Below, one piece after another: positions 16,514-24,907 of a DNA stretch of 64,000 nt. A model generated the notes under the pieces. The model ran no database searches. It saw only the letters and a program-made list of their open reading frames with translations, and was not told the origin of the DNA. Source of the DNA: Actinacidiphila cocklensis (GTDB taxonomy: Bacteria; Actinomycetota; Actinomycetes; Streptomycetales; Streptomycetaceae); the NCBI RefSeq assembly GCF_907177275.1, contig NZ_CAJSLV010000058.1, positions 58,580-122,579 on the forward strand, read 5' to 3'. The position numbers were made by a program, and so were the translations under genes. Position 1 is the first letter of the stretch. Each line of letters starts with the position of its first letter.

Positions 16514-18532
16514 GTGGAACGCAAACGCAGAAGACTGCACGTCAGAACATGGCTGATCGGCCTGGTCTCCACGGCGCTGGCCGCCGTGGGAGTCTCGTTC
16601 GTGGCGACGTCCGCCCAGGCCGCGAGCGGCTGCCAGGTCGACTACAGCATCACGAACACGTGGCCGGGTGGCTTCGGCGCGAATGTGAGCGTTATCAACC
16701 TCGGTGAACCGATCACCAGCTGGCAGCTGACGTGGTCCTTCGCCACCGGCCAGAGCATCACCCAGCTGTGGAGCGGCTCCTACACTCAGAGCAGCACCCA
16801 GGTCACCGTGACCAACGCTTCCTACAACGGCAGCCTGGGCACCGGCGGATCCACCAGTTTCGGTTTCAACGGCGCCTACACCGCTGGCAACCCGGTTCCC
16901 ACCGCATTCGCCCTCAACGGGACGACGTGCACCGGCGCCGTCACCACCACGCCGCCGACGACGCCCCCCACGACGCCGCCGACCACACCTCCCACGACGC
17001 CCCCCACCACGCCGCCGACGAGCCAACCGTCGACCTTCAGCAATCCCGTGCTCTGGGAGGACCTCGCCGACGCCGACGTCCTGCGGGTCGGTGACACCTT
17101 CTACTACTCGGCCTCGACGATGCACTACTCGCCCGGTGCGCCGATCCTGCGCTCCTACGACCTGGTCCACTGGGAGTTCGCCGGCCACTCGGTGCCCTCG
17201 CTCGACTTCGGCGAGAAGTACAACCTCAACGGCAACGGGCGCGCGTACGTCAACGGCGTGTGGGCCTCGTTCCTGAACTACCGCAAGAGCAACGGCAAGT
17301 TCTACTGGGGAGGCTGCATCGACTTCAACAAGACGTACATGTACACCGCCTCCTCGGTCGAGGGCCCCTGGACGCGGGGTTCGGTAATCAACAACTGCTA
17401 CTACGACGCCGGAATGCTCGTCGACGACAACGACACGATGTACGTCGCCTACGGCAGCGGCACCCACTACGTCGCCCAACTGTCAGCTGACGGGCTGAGC
17501 CAGGTCCGCAGCCAGGCGGTGTTCACCGATCCGTCCAGCACCGGGACGACCGAAGGCAACCGCATGTACAAGGTGGGCGGGGACTACTACATCCTCGTCG
17601 ACCACCCGGCCAACGCCGAATACGTCCTGAAGTCCACCAACGGGCCTTTCGGCCCCTACACCGAACAACCGCTGCTCAACAACGTCGGCACCCCCGTCGT
17701 CGGCGGTGGCGTTCCGCACCAGGGCGGGATCGTGCAGACGCAGAACGGCGACTGGTACTACATGGCCTTCGTCGACTCCTACCCCGGGGGACGCGTCCCG
17801 GTGCTGGCCCCCATCAAGTGGAGCTCCAGTGGATGGCCGGTCCTCCAGACCGTCAACGGCGGATGGGGTGCCACCTATCCGTACCCCAACGTGCCGGCTC
17901 CGCCGCGTGAGGTGAAACCCCCCACGGGCACCGACACCTTTGCCGGGCCCGCTCTCGGACCCGAGTGGGAGTGGAACCACAACCCCGACAACACCAAGTG
18001 GTCCGCGAACAACGGCCTGACCCTGCAGACCGCGACGGTCACCAACGACCTGTACTCGGCACGCAACACCCTGACCCACCGGATCCTGGGACCCACGTCC
18101 ACCGCGACGGTTCCACTGGACTACTCGGGCATGCACGACGGGGACCGTGCAGGACTCGCGCTGCTGCGCAACTCCTCGGCCTGGATCGGCGTCAAGCGCG
18201 ACACCGGCACCGCCCGCCTGGTGATGACCAACAACATCACCATGGACGGCAGCTGGAACACCACCAGTACCGGCACGGAAGTCGCGAGCACAGCGCTGTC
18301 CGGAGGGAAGGTCTGGCTGCGCGTCAACGCCGACATCCATCCAGGCTCCGGCAGGCAGGGACACTTCTCCTACAGCACCGACGGCGTCAACTTCACCGCC
18401 TTCGGGCCGGCCTTCACGATGGACAACAGCTGGCAGTTCTTCATGGGATATCGGTTCGCCCTCTTCAACTACGCAACCCAGACACTCGGAGGCTCCGTCA
18501 AGGTCGGCCAGTTCACCCTGTCCACGCCCTGA
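16514..18532 (+). CDS. Secreted CBM2-GH43 glycosidase (arabinofuranosidase/xylosidase type)
   Basis: About 672 residues. A twin-basic N-terminus (RKRRRLHVRTW) and signal peptide end at AQA near 36. A CBM2 cellulose-binding module follows (about 38-140, CQVDYSITNTWPGGFGANV to a closing Cys). A TTPPTTPP linker runs to about 172. The GH43 five-bladed propeller begins at NPVLWEDLADADVLRVGDTFYYSAS, with the base Asp in ADADV. A C-terminal concanavalin-like domain (DTFAGPALGPEWEWNH onward) is typical of GH43 xylosidases and arabinanases. AGGGAGA sits six bases before GTG 16514. It is expected to release arabinose or xylose from hemicellulose bound to cellulose; exact specificity is uncertain. No partner sugar genes are adjacent. 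Confidence 0.9.
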   Translation: MERKRRRLHVRTWLIGLVSTALAAVGVSFVATSAQAASGCQVDYSITNTWPGGFGANVSVINLGEPITSWQLTWSFATGQSITQLWSGSYTQSSTQVTVTNASYNGSLGTGGSTSFGFNGAYTAGNPVPTAFALNGTTCTGAVTTTPPTTPPTTPPTTPPTTPPTTPPTSQPSTFSNPVLWEDLADADVLRVGDTFYYSASTMHYSPGAPILRSYDLVHWEFAGHSVPSLDFGEKYNLNGNGRAYVNGVWASFLNYRKSNGKFYWGGCIDFNKTYMYTASSVEGPWTRGSVINNCYYDAGMLVDDNDTMYVAYGSGTHYVAQLSADGLSQVRSQAVFTDPSSTGTTEGNRMYKVGGDYYILVDHPANAEYVLKSTNGPFGPYTEQPLLNNVGTPVVGGGVPHQGGIVQTQNGDWYYMAFVDSYPGGRVPVLAPIKWSSSGWPVLQTVNGGWGATYPYPNVPAPPREVKPPTGTDTFAGPALGPEWEWNHNPDNTKWSANNGLTLQTATVTNDLYSARNTLTHRILGPTSTATVPLDYSGMHDGDRAGLALLRNSSAWIGVKRDTGTARLVMTNNITMDGSWNTTSTGTEVASTALSGGKVWLRVNADIHPGSGRQGHFSYSTDGVNFTAFGPAFTMDNSWQFFMGYRFALFNYATQTLGGSVKVGQFTLSTP

Positions 18533-18559
18533 CTCACCCCCCTGGGTGCGCCGTTGAAC

Positions 18560-18597
18560 GAGCGGGCACCCGCGCGGAGGCGCGCGGCTGCCCGCTC
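18560..18597 (+). terminator. Terminator after the GH43 gene
   Basis: GAGCGGGCA and TGCCCGCTC, with inner CCGCGC/GCGCGG pairing and one bulge, form a long GC-rich hairpin 28 bp past the GH43 stop. Confidence 0.65.
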
Positions 18598-18732
18598 CTG
18601 CGCCATGCCGTGCCAATGCCGCGCCGAACGAGCCCTCCCCCGTTACCGTCTTCGTGGGTGGAGCCCTTGCCACCCCTACTACCGCTGCTGACCCTGAGTA
18701 CAGCCGGGTCGTGAGGTGGCCAAGGTGGGGAG

Positions 18733-19113
18733 TCACACAGCGAGGGCGCCGCCGACGAAGGTACGTTCTGGCGGTGACGCCACGAGTTCGACCATGATGC
18801 CGGCGCGGAGGTCATCGCCGACGACGCGCGTGATCGCGTCGGTGAGCCCGGTGCCGAGGCGCGCGGTGATCCGGGCAGCGTCAGGGCGGTCGAAGACGCC
18901 GGCGCGTACTCCCAAGATCACCGAGGCATTCGTGTCCACGGCGTGGCCACCCTGCGCGAAACGACCTGCGGGGACGCCGGCCAGGCGGACGCTTACGAGG
19001 TCGCGGGACCATTCGCCATAGACGTCGACGACAGCGTCGGTCAGTGCGGCGACGAGCATGGATTCCTTCCCGGTCAGCCTGCTCTCTGGAAGGTGGACGG
19101 TCAGATGCGGCAT
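18733..19113 (-). CDS. Tautomerase-family protein
   Basis: 126 residues resembling the 4-oxalocrotonate tautomerase/MIF superfamily. After Met removal the chain begins PHLTVHLPES, giving the N-terminal Pro that acts as catalytic base. Two beta-alpha-beta units are recognisable (KESMLVAALTDAVVDVYGE; DAARITARLGTGLTDAITRV). A longer upstream frame exists, but only the ATG at 19113 gives Pro at position 2. It is divergent from a MarR-type gene 64 bp away, a common regulator-target layout. Substrate unknown. Confidence 0.74.
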   Translation of the reverse strand: MPHLTVHLPESRLTGKESMLVAALTDAVVDVYGEWSRDLVSVRLAGVPAGRFAQGGHAVDTNASVILGVRAGVFDRPDAARITARLGTGLTDAITRVVGDDLRAGIMVELVASPPERTFVGGALAV

Positions 19114-19127
19114 AGTGGACCTCGTTC

Positions 19128-19158
19128 CCTTTGAACACAAAGCATTTATTCTTAAAGG
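19128..19158. promoter_or_regulatory. Possible MarR operator
   Basis: CCTTTGAA (19128-19135) and TTAAAGG (19152-19158) form an imperfect AT-rich inverted repeat in the 64-bp divergent gap between the tautomerase and the MarR-type gene. This is a typical place for a MarR operator. Evidence is positional only. Confidence 0.3.
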
Positions 19159-19177
19159 TATCTGGAAGAGGTCGCCG

Positions 19178-19656
19178 ATGTCCACGGAATCGGACGGTCC
19201 AGCAGTCAATGAGGCCGTCCGCACCCTGCTGCTGCTCATGCCACGGCTCGTGGGCCGCGCCAAGCGCCTCCCCATACCTCCGGCACTCCAGGGTCTGGAC
19301 GGGGCGCCGCGACACCTCGCACTCCTGGCCCACCTGGAGTACGACGGCCCCACCAGCATCAACGAGCTAGCCGCTCGACTGGAGGTGGCCCCGACAACTG
19401 TCAGCCTCATGGTCAGCGAGCTGTCACGGCCGGGCGTCCTGCAACGCACTGCCGATCCCTACGACCGCCGCCGGCGCATCATCGCCGTCGCCCCCGCCTA
19501 CGCCGCACATGGCTTTCTGGCAGCGCCTCCGCCTGGGAATGCGTCATGCGCGGTCTCGATCCTGCCGAACGCGCCACAGTCATCACCGCCCTGCACACCT
19601 ACGAGGCCGCCTTGGAGAAGGCGGGCGATCAGCATCGGAACGTGCAGCTGCGTTAG
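19178..19656 (+). pseudogene. MarR-family regulator, frameshifted
   Basis: The start MSTESDGPAVNEAVRTLLLL and winged helix (INELAARLEVAPTTVSLMVSELSRPGVL, DPYDRRRRIIAVAP) are MarR-like. Near 19500-19510 the frame breaks. The expected C-terminal helices (SASAWECVMRGLDPAERATV, then ALHTYEAALEKAGD) continue in the +1 frame to TAG at 19654-19656. In the original frame the protein runs on into the adjacent transposase remnant. The DNA-binding part may still be made, but the dimerisation helix is lost. A sequencing error is the alternative. It probably once controlled the divergent tautomerase. Confidence 0.74.
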
Positions 19657-19664
19657 CGTGCCAA

Positions 19665-20871
19665 GGGGGTTCGGCTGGTCGCTCCCATGGGCGCCGGAGG
19701 TCTTCGGCGAGGGGGCGGGCGAGGCGGAGCTGGGTGTGGGCGGCGATGATGAGCCAGGTCCACAGGTCGGCGGTGTGTGGGTCGCGGACCTTCGGAACGG
19801 TCCAGCCAAGTGTCTGCTTGAACAGGCGGAAGGTGCGTTCAAGGTCGAATCTGCGGAGGAACGCCTGCCAGCGCAGGTCGATGTCCGCGCCCGACATGCC
19901 GGTGCGTGAGGACCACAACCAGACCGGTTTCGGGTCGCGGTCGCCGGGCAGGTGCTCGACCTTGAGGCGGATCAACGTGCCGTCGAGCAGGGGCAGTTCA
20001 CCGCAGTGGTCGAGCCATGGGCCGCGGGCCTGGAGTCGGGGATGCATCCGGTCCCACGCGAGGGTCTCGGCCCTGCCGTAGCGGGTGGTGTCGCAGGCGG
20101 TGGCCTGGTCGGGGGTGTGCCAGGAGTCGGGCTTGGCGAAGGTGAGAACGCCGCCGTGCTTGCGGGGCTGCCCGCCACGCGGGGTGGAGCGGCGGGGACC
20201 GGCGTCGCGGAGTATCACGCGGTCCGAGCGCAGGCGGCCGACCAGCTCAACGGGCAGATCAGCAAGGACATAGGCAAGACGGGTGGCGTCGTAGCCGGCA
20301 TCCATGACGATGAGGATGTCCGGGTCACCGGGCTTCCATTGGCCGGCTCGCATCAGGCGGGTGACGACGTCGCGAAGCTGGGCGGCTGTCACTGCGGTGG
20401 CGTCGTCGGCCGGACCCAGGCGGACCGCGTCCAGCAGGGCTGTCCACGAGGTGCATCCTGTTTCCAGCGCAGCTGGTCGGCGCTGCGGCCGCGGCCGTAG
20501 ACGTGACAGAACAGCAGGTCCGGGCTGGTTGGTGCATCTGGCCGCAGCCAGTTACTGACACCTACGGCGAGAACGATCCGCCGTCGGCCCGCCCGCGGCA
20601 GAGGTGTCGCAGCAAGGAGCCTGCGCAGGCGGCGTGGTTCCAGCCAGCCGTAGTTGACCGCGTCGTACATCGCCCCGTGCCCACGCCGGTGCTCCGCGGC
20701 GAGGGACAACTCGACCAGGGCCTTCACCTGGCCATCGGCGCACAACACCGCATCGGTCAGCTCCAAGAGCGCGTCCGCACGCTTGTAGAGGCAGTCGTAG
20801 AACTGGACACGAAAGTGGGACAGCACGTCCAGTGCGCTCTCAGCGGGACCTGCAGGAGCCAGACTCATCAC
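19665..20871 (-). pseudogene. Transposase with internal deletion and lost C-terminus
   Basis: The N-terminal part starts at 20871 (MMSLAPAGPAESALDVLSHF) and reaches HVYGRGRSADQ. Then about ten codons are missing and the frame shifts near 20470, after which TGCTSWTALLDAVRLGPADDA and the DDE core follow (ILIVMDAGYDATRLAYVLADL; LERTFRLFKQTLGWTVPKVRD). The usual C-terminal ~60 residues after RRPWERPAEP are gone at the junction with the MarR gene. It resembles a large streptomycete transposase family whose IS group I cannot name with certainty. Inactive. Confidence 0.8.
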
Positions 20872-21235
20872 AGCGGCCGTCCTTCACGCGACGTTGCTCA
20901 ACACCTCGAAGCGTGAAGAACGGCCGTCTTGCTGTCACTCGACCACCCCCACTCGTCAGCCGCCCTGCAGGCTCCGTTCCCAGGTTACTAGGACTATGTG
21001 ACACATGGTCAGGTGCACGGTTATGCCGCGCATCAGCTGTGGGCCGCGGCAGCGGTCCCCTTCAGGGCGTCGCACGCCCGGCAGGCTCCCATTACCGACG
21101 CGGAACACGAACGTGCAGGTCAAGCCCGAACAGCACGGCGGGGAAAGTCACAGCCGGTGCGGCAATAGGCGACAACACACGGCGAGGAAACCGGAAAGGC
21201 CGCCCCCGCATGTCTACGGAAACGGCCTCCGACCT
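20872..21235. other. Intergenic stretch with no recognised gene
   Basis: 364 bp between two transposase remnants. The short open frames have no recognisable protein and no good ribosome site. Probably decayed IS flank. Confidence 0.4.
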
Positions 21236-21406
21236 GCGAAAACTACCTCGCCGCGACCAACGCCTTCGCCTTCCTTCGCCTGCTGGCGCATCCACGGCGA
21301 ACTCGCCACTCTGGGTATCAAAGTCGCAGCCTCCACCGTCTGGGAGATCCTCAAAGAGCACGGCCCACCGGTGTCCGAGCCACAGAGCACGACCTGGGCC
21401 GACTGA
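21236..21406 (+). pseudogene. Integrase-type transposase scrap
   Basis: ENYLAATNAFAFLRLL is followed directly by RIHGELATLGIKVAASTVWEILKEHG. These are two conserved pieces of an integrase-core transposase that are normally separated by several dozen residues, so an internal deletion has occurred. The coding trace stops at TWAD, where an IS-end-like sequence begins (21404). Non-functional. Confidence 0.55.
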
Positions 21407-21430
21407 GCTTGTTCCGCTTTGACGGACACC
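21404..21430 (+). repeat. Solo IS-end-like sequence
   Basis: TGAGCTTGTTCCGCTTTGAC and the next 7 bases match, at 25 of 27 positions, the reverse complement of 62991-63018, the upstream end of an IS3 orfA fragment. It cuts the integrase scrap on its left. The next ~160 bp can be read as an HTH-like peptide (PSSVRRWRAERPPQGPPFLR), but I see no support for a gene. Confidence 0.42.
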
Positions 21431-21587
21431 ATTGGTGTGGTGGTCAGGCTGCTGCGCGTCGATCCGTCCTCCGTACGGCGCTGGCGTGCCGAACGACCGC
21501 CGCAGGGACCGCCCTTCCTTCGCCTGTCCGACCGCGTCGTCCTTTACGACGACAATGACCTGAAGGAACGTCGCTTGTGCCGTGCGC

Positions 21588-22307
21588 TCAGCTCGTGGCG
21601 CGTACCGCTTCGCGGATGAGGTCCGCGACCGCCTTCGGATGGGAGAGCGCGACCGCGTGGGACGCAGCCTCAATCTCGACGACGGCCGCACCCGCCCGCT
21701 TCGCGGCGAACCGCTGCACCTCCGGGTCTATGCCCCGGTCAGAGCCGGCCACGAGTGCCCAGGACGGCTTGGTCTTCCACGCGGCTGCCGAGGCCGTCTC
21801 CGTGAACACGGACCCGGCCAGTGGTCGCTGCGACACCGCCATCCACTTGGCGACGTCAAGGGGCACGTCGGCGGCGAACACCGACGGGAAGGCCTCCGGG
21901 ACGAGGGTGAGTTCGACGGCCGGGTCGCCGCCTGCCACAGGGTAGTGCCACTGCTTCAGGCTGCTGACCAACGGCGTGTCGGGGAAGTCGCCTTGCAGTC
22001 CGCCCATGCTCTCGCCCTCTTCGAGTACGTAGGCCGCCACGTAGACCAGCCCGACGACGTTCTCCGTCATGCCGGCCACGGTGATGAGCGCACCGCCGTA
22101 CGAGTGGCCCACCAGCACAACGGGGCCGTCGATCTGCGCGGCCACGGACGCCAGGTACGCGGCATCGGAAGCAAGGCCGCGCAGCGGGTTCGCCGGCGCC
22201 ACGACAGAAATGCCGTCACTCTGCAGTGCGGCGATGACCCCGGACCAGCTCGACGCGTCGGCGAACGCGCCGTGCACGAGGACCACCGTGGGTGTGGACG
22301 TAGACAT
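21588..22307 (-). CDS. Alpha/beta-hydrolase, copy A
   Basis: A 239-residue cytoplasmic alpha/beta-fold hydrolase of the small EstC-like esterase group. TVVLVHGAFADASSW (8-21) carries the oxyanion region and GHSYGG the nucleophile Ser69. The Asp (VAGSDRGIDPE) and His (IEAASHAVALSHP) complete a plausible triad. AAGGAGCG precedes the ATG at 22307. Its start lies 19 bp after the stop of esterase A, so the two form an operon read from the promoter near 23.4 kb. It is paralogous to the genes at 24908, 26979 and 46467. Substrate unknown. Confidence 0.88.
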   Translation of the reverse strand: MSTSTPTVVLVHGAFADASSWSGVIAALQSDGISVVAPANPLRGLASDAAYLASVAAQIDGPVVLVGHSYGGALITVAGMTENVVGLVYVAAYVLEEGESMGGLQGDFPDTPLVSSLKQWHYPVAGGDPAVELTLVPEAFPSVFAADVPLDVAKWMAVSQRPLAGSVFTETASAAAWKTKPSWALVAGSDRGIDPEVQRFAAKRAGAAVVEIEAASHAVALSHPKAVADLIREAVRATS

Positions 22308-22326
22308 GTTCTCGCTCCTTCGGCGG

Positions 22327-23298
22327 TCAGCGGGCGTGCAGGGCGGTGCGCAGCGTGCGGACGGCCAGGGTGATGGCGGCCTCGGCGGCATGGGTCTCGC
22401 GCAGGGCGTCGAGCATGACGAAGTCGTGGATGATCCCCTGGAAGCGCACGGCAGTCACCGCGACGCCGGCTTTGCGCAGCCTGTTGGCGTAGGCCTCACC
22501 TTCGTCCCGCAGAACATCGGCCTCTCCCGTGATCACGAGGGCGGGGGGCAGACCCGTGAGCTGCTCGGTGGTGGCACGCAGCGGAGACGCGGTGATCTCG
22601 GCGCGCTGCTTCTCGTCGGTGGTGTACTGATCCCAGAACCACTGCATTCCGTCGCGGCGAAGGAAATAGCCGGTAGCGAACTGGTGGTAGGAGGCCGTGT
22701 CGAAGTTCGCGTCGGTGACCGGGTAGAACAGCACCTGCTGGACAAGCGGGACGTCCCCGCGCTGCTTGGCCATCAGCGTCAGCGCGGCGGTCATGTTGCC
22801 GCCGACCGAGTCCCCGGCCACGGCCAGCCTGGAAGCCGACAGCCCCTTGGACACGCCCTGCTTCACAACCCACTGCGCCACCGCGTAATTCTGCTCGATG
22901 GCGACCGGGTAGCGGGCTTCGGGGGAGAGATCGTACTCGGGGAAGACGACGGCCGCGCCGGCGCCGACGGCGAGCTCACGCACCAGACGGTCGCGCGTGT
23001 GAGCGTTGCCGAACACCCAGCCGGCACCGTGGATGTAGAGGATCACCGGCAAGGAACCCTCAGCTCCGGCCGGCTTGACGATGCGCACCTGGACGCTTCC
23101 AGTGGGGCCACCCGAGACGGTGATCCACTCCTCGTCGACGTCCGGCTTCTCGATGTCGCCGGACTGCACCTCGTCGACGGCTTTGCGGCCCTCGGCCGGG
23201 GCGAGATCAAACAGATAGGGCGGGTTGGCGGTGGCCTCAGCGAAGGCCGCTGCCGCCGATTCCAGTATCGGCGTGATGGGCTCTGCAGCATTGGGCAT
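22327..23298 (-). CDS. HSL-family esterase, copy A (complete)
   Basis: A 323-residue alpha/beta-hydrolase-fold-3 (hormone-sensitive-lipase family) esterase. The oxyanion motif HGAGW is at 90-94, the nucleophile GDSVGG at 162-167 (Ser164). The Asp sits in ITGEADVLRDEGE and the His in GIIHDFVML. No signal peptide, so cytoplasmic. GGAG lies 9 bases before the ATG. It is the first gene of a two-gene operon with hydrolase A. Copy B at 25698 is very similar but lacks 87 residues including HGAGW. Probably acts on short acyl esters; the natural substrate is unknown. Confidence 0.9.
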   Translation of the reverse strand: MPNAAEPITPILESAAAAFAEATANPPYLFDLAPAEGRKAVDEVQSGDIEKPDVDEEWITVSGGPTGSVQVRIVKPAGAEGSLPVILYIHGAGWVFGNAHTRDRLVRELAVGAGAAVVFPEYDLSPEARYPVAIEQNYAVAQWVVKQGVSKGLSASRLAVAGDSVGGNMTAALTLMAKQRGDVPLVQQVLFYPVTDANFDTASYHQFATGYFLRRDGMQWFWDQYTTDEKQRAEITASPLRATTEQLTGLPPALVITGEADVLRDEGEAYANRLRKAGVAVTAVRFQGIIHDFVMLDALRETHAAEAAITLAVRTLRTALHAR

Positions 23299-23361
23299 GC
23301 GGGTTTACTCCTGAGTTCTCGTCCAGTCTGCCGGACCCTCCTGAGTGGAAGTACTCATAAC

Positions 23362-23422
23362 GCTAGACCCGCAATCCGGGCACGAGTTACCCAAGAGCGC
23401 ACTGCCCCAGCCCCTCAGCGCA
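23362..23422 (-). promoter_or_regulatory. Promoter region with TGCG-box and GGTCTAGC element
   Basis: Read on the minus strand: TGCGCTG (23422-23416), then TGCGCTCTTGGGTAAC (23401-23386), 16 bases, then GGTCTAGCG (23369-23361), where TAGCGT would be a good -10 hexamer for esterase A. The same order and the same 16-bp gap occur at 57439-57478 before the FAD dehydrogenase operon. The rest of the 334-bp gap (23299-23632) has two further copies of the box in the opposite direction (TTCACTCCCGGACAAC at 23471, TGCGCTCTCGGACAAG at 23493). Confidence 0.45.
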
Positions 23423-23632
23423 CCACGGGGCGGCCTCGTACCGCCGACTGATTCGAGGCTCCGAAAATCGTTCACTCCCGGACAACACTCCGTGCGCTCT
23501 CGGACAAGCCGCACAGCCGCTGCATTTTGAAGTCCTTCGGCTGACCCGCGCTGTCACCGCGCGAACAGGATCAGCCGCCGCCAGAAGCACTCCTACGGCA
23601 AGATGTCCGGCTCCAGCGCGGAATGTACCGCA

Positions 23633-24316
23633 TCACGGCGCGCGGCTGGATTCGGCCGCCGGCAGTGTCCGGTCTCCCGGGAGTCCCTCGCTGGTGACGA
23701 AAAAGAAGGCGGGCAGCAGGATGAAAACAGCCAGCGCGATCAACGGCGTGACCAGGTCTCCCACCACTCCGGCGATGGTGTAGAGCAGCAATCCGCTCCA
23801 CGACCGGACGAGTCCGTGCCGGACGTAGGTGGGCTCCACCGAACCGTCCAGAAGTTCGGGGTGCCGGTTCAGATGGTGGTAGAGCGTTGTCCAGCTCAGG
23901 CACATCGCCGCGGCAATACCTGCGTAGAGCGCGACGGCGATCCGGGCATCAGTACCGGAGACGTCGGCCTTGAGCGCCTCGGCCACGACGGCGGTGGGGA
24001 ACGCGAGTGCCGCCGTCGTGAACAGAAGGAACAAGTTCGCCGCGTGCAGTCCCCGGTCCATGTTCCGGATCCGCACGAAAGCCTGGTGGTGGTTGAGCCA
24101 GATCACCGCGATGTAGCTGAAGGATGCCACGTAGCCGAGATAGGCGGGCCACTGGCGCGCGAGTGCGTGCCCGAGGCTCCCCGGTCGATGGGGAGGGGTG
24201 GCGAGACCGAGCACCAGAATGGTGACGGCGATCGCGAAGACACCGTCGCTGAAGGCCTCCGCACGGGCTGTTTCCGACCGGGAGAAGCGTGGGACGGGCA
24301 CGCGGGGACGGGACAT
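23633..24316 (-). CDS. TMEM175-like (DUF1211) membrane channel protein
   Basis: A 227-residue integral membrane protein with the TMEM175 signature RxxxFSDGVFAIAVT (R18, FSDGVFAI at 22-29) in the first helix and about six predicted helices. Prokaryotic TMEM175 proteins form tetrameric potassium-permeable channels. The ATG at 24316 is preceded by GAGGAGTCC; the upstream open frame is the overlapping whiB region. It follows whiB by about 100 bp on the same strand. Channel function is known only for family members. Confidence 0.87.
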   Translation of the reverse strand: MSRPRVPVPRFSRSETARAEAFSDGVFAIAVTILVLGLATPPHRPGSLGHALARQWPAYLGYVASFSYIAVIWLNHHQAFVRIRNMDRGLHAANLFLLFTTAALAFPTAVVAEALKADVSGTDARIAVALYAGIAAAMCLSWTTLYHHLNRHPELLDGSVEPTYVRHGLVRSWSGLLLYTIAGVVGDLVTPLIALAVFILLPAFFFVTSEGLPGDRTLPAAESSRAP

Positions 24317-24417
24317 GGAAGGACTCCTCGCATCCTCGGAGTGGGCGCGTCCGGTGGTGGCGGGGCGAAAAGGTGCCCGAATGGACGGAAGCGTTTTGCA
24401 GCGGGCGTCGGCGCAGG

Positions 24418-24675
24418 TCAACCGGCTTTGCGGTCGGCCTCGGTGAGGCAACCCCACACCCCGTAGGCCTGGGCCGTCCGCAGCGCGAAGCTGGCGCAGG
24501 ACCGGCGGACCGGGCAGGTCCGGCAGATCGACTGGGCTCGCCGTTCGCGCCGGCGTCGCTCGGAGCCGCGTTCGTGGGGCGGGGAGAAGAAAACGGAACT
24601 GTCCATGCCTCGACAGGACGCCGCGCTCTGCCAGTCCCACTCGGTGAGAAGGGGCTTCGCGCTGAGTGGCTTCAT
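24418..24675 (-). CDS. WhiB-family iron-sulfur regulator
   Basis: 85 residues with the four Fe-S cluster cysteines: C21 (SCRGMD), C51 and C54 (CRTC) and C60, spaced C-x29-C-x2-C-x5-C. The turn GVWGC (72-76, usually GVWGG) precedes a short basic tail, which is minimal here (EADRKAG), so DNA binding may be weak. GGGAGGAAAG sets the ATG at 24675. That ATG overlaps the stop of a 53-codon open frame (ATGA), suggesting coupling. Wbl proteins act with sigma factors and sense redox state in actinobacteria; the target is unknown. Confidence 0.92.
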   Translation of the reverse strand: MKPLSAKPLLTEWDWQSAASCRGMDSSVFFSPPHERGSERRRRERRAQSICRTCPVRRSCASFALRTAQAYGVWGCLTEADRKAG

Positions 24676-24833
24676 CGCACTTTCCTCCCGCTCAGCCCTG
24701 GACGGGAGGAGCCACGACGAGGTGATCCGCCAACGTCCGGACATGACTCCCGTTTGGTGCGAACAATCTGCTTGACCGTTCCGAACTCCTGGATCAACTG
24801 ACCCTTCTGGTGCAGTAGCGACTGACCGGCCAT
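24672..24833 (-). CDS. Possible 53-residue leader peptide coupled to whiB
   Basis: The open frame begins MAGQSLLHQKGQLIQEFG, with AGGAG six bases before the ATG, and ends with TGA overlapping the whiB ATG (ATGA at 24675-24672). The C-terminal half is Arg/Ser/Gly-rich. I recognise no family. The start context and overlap favour a real coupled gene; atypical third-position use in the second half argues against. A regulatory leader peptide is one possibility. Confidence 0.36.
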   Translation of the reverse strand: MAGQSLLHQKGQLIQEFGTVKQIVRTKRESCPDVGGSPRRGSSRPGLSGRKVR

Positions 24834-24907
24834 GATTGGCTCCTGATCATCGGTGAGTTGCAGCCCCAACCACCGAGGCGGGGGGCTACAACACCAGGGG
24901 GATGCGG

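Noticed and set aside
16950..17030. Short tandem DNA repeats that might suggest a CRISPR or VNTR
   Set aside because: They encode the Thr-Pro-Pro linker between CBM2 and GH43; unit length and lack of spacers rule out CRISPR.
16001..17479. A 492-codon minus-strand frame across the CBM2-GH43 gene
   Set aside because: Low-complexity Gly/Arg/Val protein antisense to a well-supported GH43. Only the 16010-16195 part reflects a real, frameshifted integrase fragment.
18733..19449. 238-residue version of the tautomerase with an N-terminal extension
   Set aside because: The extension is antisense to the MarR gene; only the ATG at 19113 gives the N-terminal Pro needed for catalysis.
21419..21619. 66-codon frame with an excisionase-like HTH trace
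   Set aside because: TTG start inside an IS end, overlap with hydrolase A and no ribosome site; at best a decayed fragment.
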